Positions 31,478 through 33,835 of a stretch of DNA of 33,835 nt are shown piece by piece. The notes under the pieces are model-generated. The model was given only the letters and a program-made list of their open reading frames with translations. It was not told the origin of the DNA and ran no database searches. The stretch's first letter is position 1; each line of letters opens with the position of its first letter. The translations under genes were made by a program, and so were the position numbers. This stretch comes from Bacteroidota bacterium (GTDB lineage Bacteria > Bacteroidota > Bacteroidia > Cytophagales > UBA9547): positions 1 to 33,835 of the forward strand of contig RDZG01000099.1 of NCBI GenBank assembly GCA_004293915.1. The letters are read 5' to 3'.

Positions 31478-32527
31478 TTAAGACAGAAAATTACTTAGTT
31501 TTTTTTCTAAGACCAAATTTTTAAGGCATTCAATCCACATGTGATTATCGTTTAAACTTTCGACCATTTGCCAATGTTCTCCGCCTGATTCTAAAAATAT
31601 CTCTTTGTATTCTTCGCCAACTTCGATGGTGGTTTCCAAGCAATCTGATACAAAAGATGGTACTAAAGCCAAAATTCTTTTTTTGCCTTCTTTTGCCAAT
31701 TGTTTAATCACATCGTCAGTATAAGGTTTTATCCATGGGTCTCTACCCAATCGAGATTGAAAACAACTCGAATATTGGTTTTCGGAAAGGTTTAATTCCT
31801 TGGCAATCAAGCGAGTGGTTGCAAAACATTGGGCTCTGTAGCAAAAGCGATTATGTTCGTGCAAAGTATCACAACAGCTTCCACCATTTGTTAAACACAT
31901 ATTGGTGTGGTCGCCTTTACGGATTTGGCGTTCGGGCAATCCGTGATACGAAAATAAAATATGATCGTAGTTACTTTCGTTCAAATGTTTTAGAGTAAGT
32001 GTAGAAAATGCTTTTATAAACAGCTCATTATCAAAATAATTACTAATTATGCTCACTTCGGGCAAGGTTTGATATTTACTCAAAATGCGCATCACTTCTT
32101 CCATCACAGAGCCAGTGGAAGCAGAAGCATATTGCGGAAAAAGTGGCAACACAATTAGTTTTTCGATTCCCGATTTCAAAAGCACATCTATTGCTGGTTC
32201 GATAGGCGGATTTTGATAACGCATACCTAACAAAACTTTATAATCGCTACCTAATTGATTTTGAAGTTCTTTTTCGATATATTTTCCATAATATAATAGT
32301 GGAGAACCGTTTGGTTTATAATGCTCCCAAAGTTCTTTATATATTTTTGCAGATTTTGGTGCTCTAAATGGTACAATAATCAAATTTACCAATAACATAC
32401 GAGCAATGGGATGAATGTCTATCACACGTGGGTCGTTCAAAAATTGAAAAAGATATTTACGAACATCAGCCGTAGAAGGGCTATCGGGTGTGCCTAGATT
32501 TACAACTAAAACTCCAGTTTTGGGCAT
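31478..32527 (-). CDS. hemH: Ferrochelatase
   Basis: Inserts Fe2+ into protoporphyrin IX (or acts on coproporphyrin), the last steps of haem synthesis. 349 residues. Motifs: VLVVNLGTPDSP (6-17), LFQFLNDPRVI (26-36), LPLFPQYASASTGS (127-140), catalytic H195 in FSYHGLPERQI, FQSRLGRDPW (256-265) and SDCLETTIEV (294-303) with the catalytic glutamate. A cysteine cluster (C211, C218, C219, C229, C234) occurs in the loop after the catalytic histidine, as in many Bacteroidota sequences. The ATG at 32527 gives the standard N-terminus. It stands alone on its strand, 94 bp before the CHASE2 cassette. Confidence 0.96.
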   Translation of the reverse strand: MPKTGVLVVNLGTPDSPSTADVRKYLFQFLNDPRVIDIHPIARMLLVNLIIVPFRAPKSAKIYKELWEHYKPNGSPLLYYGKYIEKELQNQLGSDYKVLLGMRYQNPPIEPAIDVLLKSGIEKLIVLPLFPQYASASTGSVMEEVMRILSKYQTLPEVSIISNYFDNELFIKAFSTLTLKHLNESNYDHILFSYHGLPERQIRKGDHTNMCLTNGGSCCDTLHEHNRFCYRAQCFATTRLIAKELNLSENQYSSCFQSRLGRDPWIKPYTDDVIKQLAKEGKKRILALVPSFVSDCLETTIEVGEEYKEIFLESGGEHWQMVESLNDNHMWIECLKNLVLEKKLSNFLS

Positions 32528-32561
32528 TTTTGTTTTTGAAAAAGATTTTGAAATAGTAATA

Positions 32562-32569
32562 CAAAAATA
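32562..32569 (-). promoter_or_regulatory. Possible -7 box for hemH
   Basis: Minus strand TATTTTTG fits TAnnTTTG, 34 bp before the hemH ATG. The -33 position reads ATT, not TTG. Confidence 0.4.
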
Positions 32570-32674
32570 AGGGACTAAATGTTTTATGAATTATTTTTTT
32601 TGAAACATTATAATATTACACTAATTCTGATTTCTTTTTTGCAATTATAAACGTTTAGTTGGAAACTACAATTC

Positions 32675-32705
32675 ATTTGCTAATCCGTAGAGCCACTGTG
32701 TGAAC
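32675..32705. repeat. Inverted repeat, left copy, flanking the lipoprotein gene
   Basis: 31 bp containing ctaatccgtag. The reverse complement recurs at 33292-33322 with 25 of 31 identical positions. The following segment gatagtggggaac (from about 32712) recurs in direct orientation near 33450 (gatagtggagaac). Otherwise the 32528-32775 gap shows only a possible hemH promoter. Confidence 0.7.
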
Positions 32706-32775
32706 TCTATGGATAGTGGGGAACAGTGGGAATGTTGTGCAAGTAAAATGATTAAAGCAATTTTCATTTTTAACT

Positions 32776-33231
32776 TTATTTTAATTTATGAATTTTTATG
32801 TAAGCAAAATTATCAAAAGATATATTTTTCATTATTTTATATCCAACTGTATCAACATAGCGATATATGTAGCTATTTACAAGTACTTTTTTAGTATTTT
32901 TGTCTATGAGTAAATTGTATTTCAAGTTTTTAACTTTAATAGTAAAATAAGATTTATCGGTTGAATCAGTAATTTTACCCTTATAAAAAATACTATCATT
33001 ATTGAGTAACCTTAAAGGATTGCATTTGCAAATTTTAATTATGTCCTCTTTGTATGCATAGGTTGTTGTATCACCATATATAGGATCATAAACATCAAGT
33101 GGTTGCGTTCTACAAGGGGTTATCTGATCACCAGAATTTGAACCTAACGAGGAAGTCATACAATCGCTAGGGTTTACTTTTTTACCGCATGAGCAAAAGC
33201 ATATTATCATTATAAATATTATATTTTTCAT
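32776..33231 (-). CDS. Small putative lipoprotein, unknown function
   Basis: 151 residues. A short hydrophobic signal (MKNIIFIMIICFCSCGKK) has a lipobox-like FCSC, acylation probably at C15. The mature part has three further cysteines in the first half (C24, C40 and the CKC near 68-70) and a beta-rich C-terminus (YFTIKVKNLKYNLLIDKNTKKVLVNSYIY). No family is recognised. It is more AT-rich than its neighbours and is enclosed by an inverted repeat pair (32675-32705 and 33292-33322), which could mean it arrived as a unit. No consensus promoter was found upstream. Confidence 0.6.
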   Translation of the reverse strand: MKNIIFIMIICFCSCGKKVNPSDCMTSSLGSNSGDQITPCRTQPLDVYDPIYGDTTTYAYKEDIIKICKCNPLRLLNNDSIFYKGKITDSTDKSYFTIKVKNLKYNLLIDKNTKKVLVNSYIYRYVDTVGYKIMKNISFDNFAYIKIHKLK

Positions 33232-33291
33232 ATCACTATTTTTTATTGTTTATTTTTTTCTCTAATATACATAGTAAGTTCTTTCTGTTGT

Positions 33292-33322
33292 GTTCGCAAA
33301 GCGGCACTACGGATTAGTAAAT
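33292..33322. repeat. Inverted repeat, right copy
   Basis: Reverse-complement partner of 32675-32705. It contains gcactacggattagtaaat. Confidence 0.7.
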
Positions 33323-33333
33323 AATTTCCTGCC

Positions 33334-33358
33334 CTTGTTGGAGTTCTTCTCCAACAAG
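33334..33358. repeat. Hairpin in a dispersed-repeat remnant
   Basis: A perfect 9-bp stem, cttgttgga (33334-33342) / tccaacaag (33350-33358), with a 7-nt loop. A second related motif, gttggtaaagaacaccaa, follows near 33400. Together with the inverted repeat and the direct gatagtgg copy, 33280-33475 looks like a decayed dispersed repeat. The gap 33232-33566 has no credible gene. Confidence 0.5.
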
Positions 33359-33566
33359 CTACTATTGTTTTTTCTTTACGCTCTTTCAAATATTATGTTT
33401 GTTGGTAAAGAACACCAAAAAGGCGGAAGTTACGCTTCGCTAAACTTACGATAGTGGAGAACTAGGTAGCGGGTTATTCAATCTGATAACCAATAATATT
33501 TATTATGAAAATAAATACTATTTAAATATATCAATAAATACAAGATTATAACAGCTATTAATGGTC

Positions 33567-33785
33567 TTATATTTTTATAATAAAATCTATAATTATATAA
33601 AATAAAAAAATATTAATATATAAGAGCATCACTGAAAAACAATAAAAAGCATAATTAATGCTAAATATTTCATTAACAGCACCAAAAACTTCGCTTTCAT
33701 TTATTGGTATATACCCAAATTTTAAGTACGCTCTTAAAATTATATTAAACCGAAAATAATATATTACATTTTTGTATATTTGCAT
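33567..33785 (-). CDS. Doubtful small membrane protein
   Basis: 72 codons with two hydrophobic stretches (residues about 45-70). Base composition is extremely AT-rich and the protein is dominated by I, F, Y and N, as expected from random AT-rich DNA. No family recognised. Its start region overlaps a plus-strand -7 box. It may be a genuine small membrane protein or chance. Confidence 0.25.
   Translation of the reverse strand: MQIYKNVIYYFRFNIILRAYLKFGYIPINESEVFGAVNEIFSINYAFYCFSVMLLYINIFLFYIIIDFIIKI
33775..33782 (+). promoter_or_regulatory. Possible -7 box for a gene entering at the right edge
   Basis: TATATTTG matches TAnnTTTG and lies 16 bp before the ATG at 33799. No TTG at the -33 position. 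Confidence 0.35.
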
Positions 33786-33798
33786 AAACTAAAATTCT

Positions 33799-33835
33799 AT
33801 GCAAAAAATATCATTTCCTGAAAATAGTACGGCTC
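33799..33835 (+). CDS. Possible start of a gene continuing past the right edge
   Basis: ATG at 33799 followed by codons for QKISFPENSTA up to the edge, preceded by an A-rich leader and a -7 box. Codon content is less biased than in the surrounding non-coding DNA. Too short to identify. Confidence 0.35.
   Translation, partial: MQKISFPENSTA

Noticed and set aside
1-33835. tRNA, rRNA or known riboswitches
   Set aside because: No cloverleaf, rRNA-like segment or recognisable riboswitch consensus was seen by eye in the intergenic regions; a covariance scan was not possible.

Overview
The window is AT-rich bacterial DNA from a member of the Bacteroidota. Several independent signs agree on this. 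One protein carries a C-terminal type IX secretion (T9SS) sorting domain and another is a PorX-type T9SS regulator. Three promoters match the phylum's TTG-N19-TAnnTTTG pattern exactly (2627-2656, 6945-6974, 18548-18577) and a fourth drives a probable small RNA (10399-10428). Genes lack clear Shine-Dalgarno sites. The gene set (GatC, ATP-type PEPCK, MutS2, Nif3/zinc-ribbon pair, CvpA, FucP-like permease, ferrochelatase) is chromosomal housekeeping, so this is not a plasmid or phage. The genus cannot be named from sequence alone.

Layout. 1-5625 is a repeat-rich surface-protein region: the 5' part of an exported protein built of 48-residue repeats (minus strand, running off the left edge), about 1 kb of non-coding DNA with three kinds of repeat, a DUF6261-like gene directly downstream of a 42-bp tandem array, an exported Lcl/DUF1566-type protein and a small T9SS cargo protein. 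5626-9609 holds pcm and ribE (divergent), fabG, a SpoIIE-type PP2C phosphatase and a DinB-like protein. 9603-10821 is an inserted defence cassette: an Abi_2/AbiF-type HEPN protein with a divergent small RNA, flanked by a near-identical duplication of the end of the next gene. 10738-18076 holds a 1003-residue membrane/TPR protein, gatC, pckA and mutS2. 18157-22693 holds an XRE-type regulator, nif3, a CdsZ-like zinc-ribbon gene, a DUF2237 gene and a damaged selO. 22838-27471 holds a FucP-like transporter, cvpA, porX with an O-methyltransferase, and a single-domain response regulator. 27638-31383 is a three-gene envelope sensor cassette (two CHASE2 proteins and a FecR-like/TPR protein). 31478-33835 holds hemH, a small lipoprotein between inverted repeats, and unclassified AT-rich sequence.

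Most interesting: the Abi_2 HEPN gene at 9740-10390. Its upstream region carries a perfect plus-strand promoter followed after a few bases by a roughly 54-nt structured sequence that ends in a U-tract. This has the layout of a toxin with an RNA antitoxin, the arrangement reported for AbiF systems regarded as ancestors of Cas13. Second are the 42-bp array abutting the promoter of the DUF6261-like gene, and the tandem CHASE2 sensors that lack any output domain.
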